DNA from: a virus
Strand: one strand, 5' to 3'
IMG/VR virus record: IMGVR_UViG_3300021959_006017
Span: 172,752 to 236,751 of that record
Length of the DNA stretch: 64,000 nt
In this document: in pieces, positions 10,131 through 17,423 of the stretch
How the letters are laid out: every line of letters begins with the position of its first letter
How positions within the stretch are numbered: position 1 is the stretch's first letter
Program-made: the position numbers and the translations under genes
The notes under the pieces: generated by a model
Told to the model about the DNA's origin: nothing
The model's input: only the letters and a program-made list of their open reading frames with translations
Databases searched by the model: none

Positions 10131-10366
10131 TGCATCCATTTATAAACAACTTATCAGAACTAAGCGACAACGAAGTAGAAGAAAAAATATTTCTACTTCA
10201 ACGCCGCTTTTTTCAAACTTCTAATCCAGATCTACAAGGGCAAATCCAACTTGCTCTTGACACGTATAAACAAGAAATAAACACAAGAAGAGCTCTAGCA
10301 GCCCAACGTCAAAAAGATCAACAAGACGGTAATAAAGGTCTTGACAATCTTATAAATGTATCGTAA
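10130..10366 (+). CDS. Conserved-type small phage protein, unknown function
   Basis: A 78-residue, charged, mostly helical protein starting at the ATG that overlaps the preceding stop (TAATG). Residues 8-60 form a likely coiled coil (LSELSDNEVEEKIFLLQRR). I do not recognise a named family. Tight coupling to the upstream virion gene suggests co-expression late in infection. Confidence 0.65.
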   Translation: MHPFINNLSELSDNEVEEKIFLLQRRFFQTSNPDLQGQIQLALDTYKQEINTRRALAAQRQKDQQDGNKGLDNLINVS

Positions 10367-10375
10367 AATACATTA

Positions 10376-10933
10376 ATGCTTATGAAAACAGACGAACTAG
10401 GTATACCACGATTCTCTAACCGCGATCTTATCGATATGATCTATAGCGGCAATGCTGACAAAGTACACGTTGTACTATGTAGCGAATCTGACGAAATTGA
10501 CAAGTTCAATAGTGCAATGGAAGAACAAGGTATGAATCCATTGCAAAGGTATATTCCACTAGATGTAGATCAAAAGACATTTGACGGTGTATGTCAAGGT
10601 GAATGGTTTATGCCACAAGAGTATAAAGAACTTAATCCTAACAAATGGCTTGAAGCAAAACTAATGGAAAAACTACAAATAGAAGATCCTGTGGCGTTGC
10701 GTGATACACAAGAATGGATCCGTGTAACCGAAGAACTTACAGAATATTCTGCTCGTGGTATGTATCCATTATTACAATATATGATATATTTGGTAGACTT
10801 TATGCGTGAGAACGATATTGTATGGGGTGTAGGACGTGGATCAAGTGTGGCTAGTTATGTGTTATACTTAATAGGTGTACACAAAATAAACTCAATCCAA
10901 TATGGCCTAGATTGGCGTGAGTTCCTTCGATAA
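10376..10933 (+). CDS. DnaE/PolC-like partial polymerase protein
   Basis: A 185-residue protein whose C-terminal 50 residues match the bacterial DNA polymerase III alpha (C family) palm entry: IVWGVGRGSSVASYVLYLIG followed by YGLDWREFLR parallels VGPGRGS..GSLVAY.L.I and LLFERFLNPER of DnaE. The protein ends just before the point where DnaE carries its catalytic PDFDID aspartates, so it is not expected to polymerise. Start could be ATG 10376 or ATG 10382. It may bind DNA or nucleotide or act on the host replisome; that is speculation. A family B polymerase at 37 kb is the replicative enzyme. Confidence 0.65.
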   Translation: MLMKTDELGIPRFSNRDLIDMIYSGNADKVHVVLCSESDEIDKFNSAMEEQGMNPLQRYIPLDVDQKTFDGVCQGEWFMPQEYKELNPNKWLEAKLMEKLQIEDPVALRDTQEWIRVTEELTEYSARGMYPLLQYMIYLVDFMRENDIVWGVGRGSSVASYVLYLIGVHKINSIQYGLDWREFLR

Positions 10934-10936
10934 ATA
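10929..10936 (+). promoter_or_regulatory. Late-promoter-like box GATAAATA
   Basis: The box overlaps the TAA stop of the DnaE-like gene and lies 25 bases before the ATG of the following gene. Confidence 0.55.
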
Positions 10937-10960
10937 AGTACGTAGTTTAAGGAGTCTATA

Positions 10961-11344
10961 ATGGCGAAAAATAACCAAGTTAAAGCACAGCATAGAAGTA
11001 TGCGTGGTAAAATAGTAGATATGGATCTACTAAGAAAAAGAAATGAGCTTACACCAGCAGTAGGTAATGCTCGTGTAAATGCACGTGGTGACGAACTAGG
11101 ACCAGGCGGAAAGATTATCCGCAAAGCAGATGATCGTGTACGCGAACATTATAAAGTAGCGGGTAAAGTTCGTAGCAGTTCGGGTCGTGCAAAAGCAAAA
11201 GCAGACGAAGTTGTTTCAACACCAGAAGAAACTGTTGCTATCACTGAAGAAGTTTCTGTAGAAGAACAAGCAGAACTTGAAGCAATGGATGAAGAATGGG
11301 TTGAAGACAAAGAAGGAAATTTTGTACCTAAGAGCGAGGCATAA
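10961..11344 (+). CDS. Conserved-type phage protein, basic N-terminus and acidic tail
   Basis: A 127-residue protein with a strongly basic first half (MAKNNQVKAQHRSMRGKIVD, then many K/R) and an acidic second half rich in E. This charge split is typical of nucleic-acid or head-interior proteins, but I recognise no family. It has a good AAGGAG ribosome-binding site and follows a late box. It is directly followed by the co-chaperonin gene with no gap. Confidence 0.65.
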   Translation: MAKNNQVKAQHRSMRGKIVDMDLLRKRNELTPAVGNARVNARGDELGPGGKIIRKADDRVREHYKVAGKVRSSSGRAKAKADEVVSTPEETVAITEEVSVEEQAELEAMDEEWVEDKEGNFVPKSEA

Positions 11345-11755
11345 ATGGCAGTACACTTACAAAAGTTCAAAGGAAATTTAAAAGCAATAGGGGACCGTGT
11401 GTTAGTTACCGATATGTATTTTGGTGAACAAAAAACAGCAAGCGGCCTTATCATTAACAACGATGACGGGACCACACGTGGCATTTACCCACGTTGGGGC
11501 AGAGTATATTCAAAAGGTTCAAGAAACGAAGACATCTATGAAATCGGTGATTGGATCTTAATCGAACACGGTCGTTGGACTCGTGCAATGGCATTAGAAA
11601 CAGATGATGGCGAACTTGAAGTAAGAATGGTAGACAGTGAATGTGTACTAGCATATAGTAAAGAAAAGCCGGATGATGTACAGATTGGTGCAGAGTACAA
11701 CGATGGTGCTCATGCAACTATTGATCCAACTAACTTTATGGGACAACAGCATTAA
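11345..11755 (+). CDS. GroES-like co-chaperonin (gp31-type)
   Basis: A 136-residue protein with a GroES pattern: IGDRVLVTDMYFGEQKTASGLII corresponds to the GroES N-terminal strand and mobile loop (DRV...EEKTASGLI), and GIYPRWGRVYSKGS...YEIGDWILIEHGRWT to the V.AVG.G and GD.V.F strands. T4 gp31 replaces GroES to fold the major capsid protein with host GroEL, and the same role is likely here. The mobile-loop sequence is closer to bacterial GroES than T4 gp31 is. The stop overlaps the next ATG by one base. Confidence 0.82.
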   Translation: MAVHLQKFKGNLKAIGDRVLVTDMYFGEQKTASGLIINNDDGTTRGIYPRWGRVYSKGSRNEDIYEIGDWILIEHGRWTRAMALETDDGELEVRMVDSECVLAYSKEKPDDVQIGAEYNDGAHATIDPTNFMGQQH

Positions 11756-12114
11756 TGACAAATCCATTTAAAGATATTGACACGTTTGGTTCTGCGTGTG
11801 ACCAAGAACCAAGTGAAGCAAACTATAAAATGTATCTTAGTTTGATCAAAGAAGAGTACGAAGAACTACAAGAAGCAGTCGAAGCAAATGACACTGTAGA
11901 ACAACTTGATGCACTTGTTGATATTCTTGTTGTTACTATGGGTGCGATCCGTGCCGCAGGTTGGGACGGAGAAGGTGCTTGGAAAGAAGTAATGGACACA
12001 AACTTTGCTAAGATTGATCCAGACACAGGCAAAGTTCGCAAACGTGAAGACGGCAAAGTGCTAAAGCCGGAAGGCTGGAAGGCTCCAGAACTTGCACAGT
12101 TTATAGGAGATTGA
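11755..12114 (+). CDS. MazG/HisE-like all-alpha NTP pyrophosphohydrolase
   Basis: A 119-residue protein with the all-alpha NTP-PPase metal motif: EEYEELQEAVE (E-E-x-x-E type) followed by QLDALVDILVVTMGAI supplying the D-x-x-x-D element. A C-terminal segment (NFAKIDPDTGKVRKREDGKV) is common in phage members of this fold. Such enzymes hydrolyse NTP or dNTP to NMP and pyrophosphate and may adjust nucleotide pools or (p)ppGpp. The exact substrate cannot be told. It is translationally linked to the co-chaperonin upstream and the membrane protein downstream. Confidence 0.75.
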   Translation: MTNPFKDIDTFGSACDQEPSEANYKMYLSLIKEEYEELQEAVEANDTVEQLDALVDILVVTMGAIRAAGWDGEGAWKEVMDTNFAKIDPDTGKVRKREDGKVLKPEGWKAPELAQFIGD

Positions 12115-12115
12115 T

Positions 12116-12799
12116 ATGAATACAAGAACTATGACAGGTGCAGCATACGATGAATATTTACGGCAGTTTATGCTGGCCCTTTATAACTATACAGCACTAG
12201 GCTTAGGTATTACTGGTGTTGTTGCATACCTTACATATGCAAGTGGATTAATGTTTGCTATGGGTGGGTTAATGTGGGTATTTGTTTTTGCACCTTTGGG
12301 GATGATCCTTTACTGGAGTTTTGCAGGACAAAACTGGTCGTTTGAAAGCACACGGATGTTTTACTTGATCTTTACAGCAGTAATGGGTGTAAGTATGAGT
12401 ACGATATTTGCTGTATATACAGCTATGAGTATTGCACAAGTATTTTTTATTACTGCTGCAACATTTGCAAGTGCTAGTCTGTACGGATACACTACCAAGA
12501 AAGATCTTAGCGGTTGGGGTAGTTTCTTACTAGTAGGATTGATTGGTATTATTATTGCAAGTATTGTAAACATCTTTATGCAAAGTAGTGCAATGATGTT
12601 TACTATTAGTGTATTAGGCGTCTTAATATTTACCGGCCTCACTGCATACGATACACAAAGAGCAAAGACCACTTTTCTTAGTGGAATGCTAGGTACAGAA
12701 GAACTAGCAAAGTTTGCTATTTCAACAGCGTTAAGTTTATATCTAAACTTTGTCAATATGTTCCAAATGCTACTAAGTTTATTAGGCAATCGAGAATAA
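12116..12799 (+). CDS. Bax inhibitor-1/YccA-family membrane protein
   Basis: A 227-residue polytopic protein with about seven hydrophobic segments. It carries BI-1 family features: an N-terminal YDEYLRQFMLALYNYTALGLG stretch, and late motifs GVLIFTGLTAYDTQRAK and ALSLYLNFVNMFQMLLSLLG, equivalent to the TAYDTQ.IK and L.LYLDF.NLF..LL.LLG signatures. Bacterial YccA binds and restrains the FtsH protease; BI-1 proteins can also act as pH-sensitive cation channels. A phage copy may protect phage membrane proteins or modulate host stress. It ends about seven bases before a strong promoter/hairpin. Confidence 0.85.
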   Translation: MNTRTMTGAAYDEYLRQFMLALYNYTALGLGITGVVAYLTYASGLMFAMGGLMWVFVFAPLGMILYWSFAGQNWSFESTRMFYLIFTAVMGVSMSTIFAVYTAMSIAQVFFITAATFASASLYGYTTKKDLSGWGSFLLVGLIGIIIASIVNIFMQSSAMMFTISVLGVLIFTGLTAYDTQRAKTTFLSGMLGTEELAKFAISTALSLYLNFVNMFQMLLSLLGNRE

Positions 12800-12805
12800 A
12801 AACAC

Positions 12806-12834
12806 TTGACTCCTTAGCATTTATACGCTATAAT
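12806..12834 (+). promoter_or_regulatory. Sigma70-type promoter inside a hairpin
   Basis: TTGACT (12806-12811), 17-base spacer, perfect TATAAT (12829-12834). The expected transcript start is near 12841, inside the inverted repeat 12809-12853 and upstream of a GGAG ribosome-binding site. Confidence 0.8.
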
Positions 12835-12853
12835 ATGTATAAAGCTAAGGAGT
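12809..12853 (+). promoter_or_regulatory. Long inverted repeat, RBS-sequestering hairpin or terminator
   Basis: The arms are 12809-12826 and 12837-12853: ten perfect pairs, one bulged A, then seven perfect pairs, with a ten-base loop holding the -10 box. The right arm contains the AAGGAG ribosome-binding site of the small gene at 12858 and is followed by TTTT. A read-through transcript would form the stem and hide the RBS or terminate; a transcript from the internal promoter lacks the left arm. Confidence 0.75.
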
Positions 12854-12857
12854 TTTC

Positions 12858-13016
12858 ATGAAAATAACAAATCAAACAGCAGGTATTGGTACTACGGGTG
12901 CTACAGGGTTAACACTCATGATACTACATACCACAGGATATCTCACAGGTTGGGCATGGCCTTTACTGTATGTATTCTTAATAATCGCAGGTATTGGACA
13001 AGAGAATAGGAAATAA
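12858..13016 (+). CDS. Small membrane protein, 52 residues
   Basis: An ATG at 12858 preceded by AAGGAG opens a 52-codon frame ending in TAA at 13014. The product has a short polar N-terminus, then two hydrophobic stretches (GLTLMILHTTGYLTGWAWP and LLYVFLIIAGI) and a charged tail QENRK, consistent with one or two membrane spans. No family is recognised. It is the first gene after the embedded promoter, and its RBS lies in the hairpin, so its translation is probably controlled by which transcript is made. Confidence 0.7.
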   Translation: MKITNQTAGIGTTGATGLTLMILHTTGYLTGWAWPLLYVFLIIAGIGQENRK

Positions 13017-13017
13017 T

Positions 13018-13557
13018 ATGGCAACTCATGCAATGATCGACTTAGAAACACTAGACACAAAACCTAGTTGTACTATTCTAAGTTTAGGTGCAGTAAAGTT
13101 TGACCCTATGTCAGATTCAGAACCTCATAGTGAACTTTACTTTAAGATTAATATCGACGAACAGAGTCAACTAGGACGTACTGTTAGTGATGACACTATT
13201 AAATGGTGGAGTCAGCAAGATCCTAAAGCACAAGAAGAAGCATTTAGCGAACACGGCCGTGTTGGTGTAGAAACTGTAGCGAACGAACTAACCAAATGGA
13301 TTCATAATACTGATGTTATTTGGGGACATGGATATGGATTTGACATTACAATCTTAGAAGATTATTTCCGTATGTTAAAGCGTCCTATTCCGTGGCAGTT
13401 TTGGCAAGTGCGAGACAGTCGTACATTGTTTAGTGCAATGAAGAACGGAGATCCTCGCAAGGGTATGCAAACAGATCTTCACAATGCGCTTGCGGATGCA
13501 TACTATCAGGCTAAATCAGTACAAATGGCATATAAAGAATTAGGAATAACTCGATGA
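13018..13557 (+). CDS. dexA: DexA-like 3'-5' exonuclease (DEDDh)
   Basis: A 179-residue nuclease. I place the start at ATG 13018, since an upstream in-frame codon at 12994 lies inside the small membrane gene. The DEDD pattern is clear: MIDLETLDTKPSC (D8, E10) at the N-terminus, GHGYGFDITIL in the middle, and HNALADAYYQAKSV near the C-terminus giving the H-x4-D motif. T4 DexA and Rv2179c-type exonucleases share this layout. It probably trims single-stranded DNA or RNA. It overlaps the clamp-loader gene by four bases. Confidence 0.85.
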   Translation: MATHAMIDLETLDTKPSCTILSLGAVKFDPMSDSEPHSELYFKINIDEQSQLGRTVSDDTIKWWSQQDPKAQEEAFSEHGRVGVETVANELTKWIHNTDVIWGHGYGFDITILEDYFRMLKRPIPWQFWQVRDSRTLFSAMKNGDPRKGMQTDLHNALADAYYQAKSVQMAYKELGITR

Positions 13558-14468
13558 AAGAACTATGGGTAGAAAAGTATCGTCCAAAGACAGTAGACGG
13601 TTATGTGTTTCGTGATGATGCACAACGCAATCAGGTAAAGACATGGATAAAAGACAAAACAATCCCGCACTTGCTGTTCTCAGGCAACGCAGGTATAGGA
13701 AAAACTACCCTGGCAAAGCTATTATTCAACGAGTTAGACGTGAACGATCTAGACGTCTTGGAAATCAACGCTAGTCGTACGAACAGTGTAGATGACGTTC
13801 GCGATAAGATTGTAAACTTTGTACAGATGATCCCATTTGGGGACTTCAAGGTGGTACTACTAGATGAGGCTGATTACTTATCTCCAAACGCACAAGCCGC
13901 ACTTCGTGGAGTTATGGAAGAATATCATACTACTGCTCGTTTTATTCTTACCTGTAATTATCCTAACAGGATTATTCCTGCTATTCACAGTCGTTGTCAA
14001 GGCTTCCATATTGCCAAAATCGATCAGACAGAGTTTACAGCAAGGGTTGCAGAGATTCTTATAACAGAAGGTGTTACTCCAGACTTAGATACATTAGACA
14101 CATATGTGAAAGCAACTTATCCAGACTTGCGCAAATGTATCAATATGGTGCAAATGAACAGTACAAACGGACAGTTACTTGCACCAAACGAAGGTGATAC
14201 AGGAGACAGTGACTGGAAACTAGAAATGGTTGAGCTGTTTAAAGCAGGTAAGATCCAAGATGCACGTAAACTACTGTGCGGTGCTATTCGTCCAGAAGAA
14301 ATGGAAGAAGTTTATCGTTGGTTGTATGACAACATTGAACTGTTCGGAACTGAGGAACAACAGGATCAAGCAGTACTAACTATTAAGCAGGGTATGGTTG
14401 ATCATACCCTAGTAGTTGATCCGGAGATTAATCTAGCGGCAACATTGATTAGATTAGCGAGACTTTAA
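13554..14468 (+). CDS. 44: Sliding-clamp loader large subunit (gp44-like, RFC-type AAA+)
   Basis: A 304-residue AAA+ ATPase. Walker A is GNAGIGKT (44-51), Walker B is LLDEAD (D104-D107), and an RFC-type box is present (AALRGVMEEY, then FILTCNYPNRIIPAIHSRCQ with the SRC arginine finger motif). The N-terminal WVEKYRPKT is the hallmark start of RFC small subunits and T4 gp44. It loads the clamp encoded at 42665 onto primer-template for the polymerase at 37084. The gp62 partner is not recognised in this window. Confidence 0.93.
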   Translation: MKELWVEKYRPKTVDGYVFRDDAQRNQVKTWIKDKTIPHLLFSGNAGIGKTTLAKLLFNELDVNDLDVLEINASRTNSVDDVRDKIVNFVQMIPFGDFKVVLLDEADYLSPNAQAALRGVMEEYHTTARFILTCNYPNRIIPAIHSRCQGFHIAKIDQTEFTARVAEILITEGVTPDLDTLDTYVKATYPDLRKCINMVQMNSTNGQLLAPNEGDTGDSDWKLEMVELFKAGKIQDARKLLCGAIRPEEMEEVYRWLYDNIELFGTEEQQDQAVLTIKQGMVDHTLVVDPEINLAATLIRLARL

Positions 14469-15361
14469 TGATCAATCCTTTATTATACCTTTATCTTCAT
14501 ATACCTCGAACAGGTGGCACAACATTTCAGTGGAGTGTTGGACATCCGGGCGACAAAGAAAATGATAGACATTTAGCACACTATCTTTATGTAGACAGTT
14601 GGTCAGAAACAGCATACGAAGACTGGCTTGTTCCTACACTTAGCAAAAGAACAAAAGAACAACAGCAAAAACTTAAAATAATGAGTGGTCACAGTGTGTT
14701 TTGTAATAGCCATAGATGGCTTAGAGAAAAACGTGAGCCCAGATATATTACAACTGTAAGACATCCTATTGAAAGACTGTTGAGCGACTTTAACTATAGA
14801 TATGTAAAACAACACTATTGTCAAGATCCAGCACTTTTTAGTAGATGCGCACCAAGAAGTGACGAACACGCTATTAGACAAAAGAAAAACGTAGAAGATT
14901 ATGACACACTTTATGAGTTTTATCAAGACAACAGTTTTCAACACAACATTCAATGTAAATGGATAATTAAAAGTTTTCTAACATACGAAAACGACATATG
15001 GAAGGCACACAAAGATTATATATACGGTCCTGACACAGGTATAGCAAACGACGAAGCAATACCTATGACATGGCCAGACTGGTGCAGATATGAAAGTGGC
15101 ATTGATTGGCACGAGTTTTTACAAAGTTTAATGGATCGTATGTGGTGGATTGGTACAACAGAAACACTAGCAAAAGATATTCCTGCGTTTTGTAAGCATT
15201 CAGGGCTTGAAAACACTTATGAGAAAACAAATGAAAGTAAGTTGCAGTACTGGACTATGGATGATATACGCAAGCAGCCAGACATTGATAAACTTTTAAA
15301 AGCAGAGCGTTATGACATGAAGTTATATGAGTATGCTAAAACAAGAATACGACCGTTTTAA
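14468..15361 (+). CDS. PAPS-dependent sulfotransferase family protein
   Basis: A 297-residue protein with the sulfotransferase fold signatures: IPRTGGTTF (residues 12-20) matches the 5'-phosphosulfate loop, and TVRHPIERLLSDFNYRY matches the 3'-phosphate-binding segment with its conserved arginine and serine. These enzymes move sulfate from PAPS to hydroxyls of glycans, lipids or proteins. It is cotranscribed with two 2OG oxygenases. Its target could be a host surface glycan or a phage virion glycan; nothing in the sequence decides this. Confidence 0.82.
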   Translation: MINPLLYLYLHIPRTGGTTFQWSVGHPGDKENDRHLAHYLYVDSWSETAYEDWLVPTLSKRTKEQQQKLKIMSGHSVFCNSHRWLREKREPRYITTVRHPIERLLSDFNYRYVKQHYCQDPALFSRCAPRSDEHAIRQKKNVEDYDTLYEFYQDNSFQHNIQCKWIIKSFLTYENDIWKAHKDYIYGPDTGIANDEAIPMTWPDWCRYESGIDWHEFLQSLMDRMWWIGTTETLAKDIPAFCKHSGLENTYEKTNESKLQYWTMDDIRKQPDIDKLLKAERYDMKLYEYAKTRIRPF

Positions 15362-15942
15362 TGCAAGTAATAGAAACTACACTTGAGCTGACAAAAATAA
15401 TGCACTTTAAGGGTGCATTATCTAGTTCTGATTGTGCTGATATTGTTCAACAGGTAAAAAATGCAAAACTTAAAGGTATGCATAATATACAAGGCGGCAG
15501 TCCTAATACTTGGCGAGCTATAAACGAAAATATTCTTTTAGTAGAATCTGCTAACGCTCTAGCTAATAGTATATACAACTGTGTAGATATATATTTTGAA
15601 AGTTTAGATACTAAAATAGATCTAAACAAATACAATATAAACAGTTGGTTTAATATAAACAGCAAAGATGGGTACAATCTTTTTCATACACATGCTGGTA
15701 GTTTGTTAAGTGGAGTTGTTTATTTCCAAGGCACAGGTACTGGTCCTATACAGTTAAACACACTAAACAATATCTATAAGCTGACACATCCTGATTGGCC
15801 TTTTTCAAGCGGACACTCTATTGATCCAGAAGAAGGAGATATAATACTATTCCCATCTTATCTAGGTCATAGCGTAAATCACAATACTAGCGATAAAAGC
15901 AGAGTAAATCTTGCGTTTAATATTATGGATAGACTACAATGA
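15361..15942 (+). CDS. 2OG-Fe(II) oxygenase family protein, first of pair
   Basis: A 193-residue double-stranded beta-helix protein. YNLFHTHAGSLLSGVVYF gives the H-x-H-like iron ligands, GDIILFPSYLGHSVN supplies the distal histidine, and SRVNLAFNI the 2-oxoglutarate-binding arginine. Proteins of this kind are frequent in marine T4-like phages. The substrate is unknown; hydroxylation of protein, nucleic acid or small molecules is possible. It overlaps both neighbours by 1-4 bases and is paralogous to the next gene. Confidence 0.75.
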   Translation: MQVIETTLELTKIMHFKGALSSSDCADIVQQVKNAKLKGMHNIQGGSPNTWRAINENILLVESANALANSIYNCVDIYFESLDTKIDLNKYNINSWFNINSKDGYNLFHTHAGSLLSGVVYFQGTGTGPIQLNTLNNIYKLTHPDWPFSSGHSIDPEEGDIILFPSYLGHSVNHNTSDKSRVNLAFNIMDRLQ

Positions 15943-16598
15943 TAACAAACTATAAAAATATGGATATATTGTGGCCTACACTTGTGTTTACATACGAGTA
16001 TGAAAAATACTGGCAAGATAAAAACAGTTTAGTAGAAGAAATATATGCAGAATCTAACAAACAGAATAAAGACATTGATAGTGGTGTTGCCCCCACAATA
16101 AAAAATAACTTGAAAGAAAGCAAGTTTGATTTTTTAAATAGAGATAATCCTGCTACAAAAAAACTTCGACAGTTTTTTGAACAATCTTTAGCACATCTTA
16201 TTACACAGGCTTTGCCCGCAAGTGGTTATTATAACTTGACAGATGATAAGATAGGCTGTAGAATAAAAGAAAGTTGGTATCATATTGCAAACAATAATGC
16301 TAGACACGGTATACATACTCACCCTAACACTAGTTGGGCTGGTATATTTTATGCGCAAACAGGAGATTGCAATATTGAAACACTTAATGGTATAAACACA
16401 ATGTTTAACTTTAATGTAGAACATATTCAAGGAGACCCTGGAGCAGAATGGGCTGGACAACCTAGCCATAGTTTTGTTCCTAAGGAAGGACAACTTTTAT
16501 TGTTTCCTGGTTGGATACCACACGAAGCCACTCCATATATTGGAGACAAAGATAGAATAATAGTGAGTGCAAACTCAAATTTTTATTATGAGAGGTAA
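15939..16598 (+). CDS. 2OG-Fe(II) oxygenase family protein, second of pair
   Basis: A 219-residue protein with the same layout as its neighbour: [17 protein letters not shown] (iron ligands), [18 protein letters not shown] (distal histidine) and [12 protein letters not shown] (2OG arginine). The pattern matches the putative 2OG-Fe(II) oxygenases annotated in cyanophages. The start ATG at 15939 overlaps the upstream stop. The two enzymes may act on the same target in sequence; this is inferred from adjacency. Confidence 0.75.
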   Translation: MITNYKNMDILWPTLVFTYEYEKYWQDKNSLVEEIYAESNKQNKDIDSGVAPTIKNNLKESKFDFLNRDNPATKKLRQFFEQSLAHLITQALPASGYYNLTDDKIGCRIKESWYHIANNNARHGIHTHPNTSWAGIFYAQTGDCNIETLNGINTMFNFNVEHIQGDPGAEWAGQPSHSFVPKEGQLLLFPGWIPHEATPYIGDKDRIIVSANSNFYYER

Positions 16599-16600
16599 TA

Positions 16601-16948
16601 ATGACATATCTAGTTAATGACAACTGTATTAAATGTAAACACACAGATTGTGTCGAAGTTTGCCCAGTAGACTGTTTCTATGAAGGTGAAAACTTTTTAG
16701 CAATCAATCCTGACGAATGCATCGACTGCGGTGTATGTGAACCTGAATGCCCAGCAAACGCAATCATACCTGACAATGCTATTGAAGGGGCTGAACTTGA
16801 AAAATGGATGGATATCAATACTAAGTACAGTCAAATCTGGCCAAATATTACACAAAAGAAAGACCCATTACCAGATCACGAACAGTGGGACGGTGTACCT
16901 AACAAATATGAAGAACACTTTTCAGAGGAGCCCGGTACAGGTGATTAA
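16601..16948 (+). CDS. fdxA: Seven-iron ferredoxin, FdxA type
   Basis: A 115-residue ferredoxin with cysteines at 9, 12, 17, 21, 25, 40, 43, 46 and 50, matching the [3Fe-4S][4Fe-4S] Azotobacter FdI / alphaproteobacterial FdxA layout ([18 protein letters not shown] and [16 protein letters not shown]). The C-terminal extension ([20 protein letters not shown]) is also family-typical and intact. It is a low-potential electron carrier, distinct from the plant-type 2Fe-2S ferredoxin of cyanophages. Possible partners include radical-SAM QueE or host reductases. It overlaps DHFR by eight bases. Confidence 0.93.
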   Translation: MTYLVNDNCIKCKHTDCVEVCPVDCFYEGENFLAINPDECIDCGVCEPECPANAIIPDNAIEGAELEKWMDINTKYSQIWPNITQKKDPLPDHEQWDGVPNKYEEHFSEEPGTGD

Positions 16949-17423
16949 AGCAATCTTAGCATGTGATGACACTGGTGGTGTAAGTAAAAAAGGAACACTG
17001 CCTTGGCCTAATAATAGCACAGACTTAAAATGGTTTAAAGACAATACAGCCGGACATATTGTTATTATGGGATCTACTACATGGAATGATCCTCATATGC
17101 CTAGACCGTTACCTAACAGATTGAACTATCTTGTAACAAGTAAACCAGAAAATTATAAAGGTGCTGATCATTATATACAAGGTGATCTTAAAAAAATAAT
17201 AAAAGAAGTTGAATATTCTAACCTTGGTATAATCACATGGATTATTGGCGGACCTAATATTATTGAACAAACATTAGATATTATCGATGAGTTTTATTTA
17301 AGTCGTATTCCAGGAGAATATAACTGTGACACATTTTTAAACTTGGGCGAAATAACAAAAGGTAGAGATTTAATATTTGAAGAAGCTCATCCAGAAGTTA
17401 CATTTCAAATTTGGAGAAAATAA
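16941..17423 (+). CDS. folA: Dihydrofolate reductase
   Basis: I place the start at GTG 16941, ten bases after a GAGGAG ribosome-binding site and inside the end of the ferredoxin gene; longer in-frame extensions only re-read ferredoxin sequence. The 160-residue product has DHFR features: [21 protein letters not shown] (substrate loop with LPW), [12 protein letters not shown] (the MGR.T.E equivalent), LNYLVTS, and [12 protein letters not shown] (IGG cofactor loop). It recycles dihydrofolate made by the ThyA gene that overlaps its stop by one base. Confidence 0.88.
   Translation: MIKAILACDDTGGVSKKGTLPWPNNSTDLKWFKDNTAGHIVIMGSTTWNDPHMPRPLPNRLNYLVTSKPENYKGADHYIQGDLKKIIKEVEYSNLGIITWIIGGPNIIEQTLDIIDEFYLSRIPGEYNCDTFLNLGEITKGRDLIFEEAHPEVTFQIWRK

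Noticed and set aside
12994-13017. Earlier start for the DexA-like exonuclease
   Set aside because: The upstream codons lie in the end of the small membrane gene and add residues before the conserved first strand that homologues lack.
16731-16940. N-terminal extension of DHFR into the ferredoxin gene
   Set aside because: The extension is an out-of-frame reading of conserved ferredoxin codons; GTG 16941 has a good ribosome-binding site and begins exactly at the DHFR fold.
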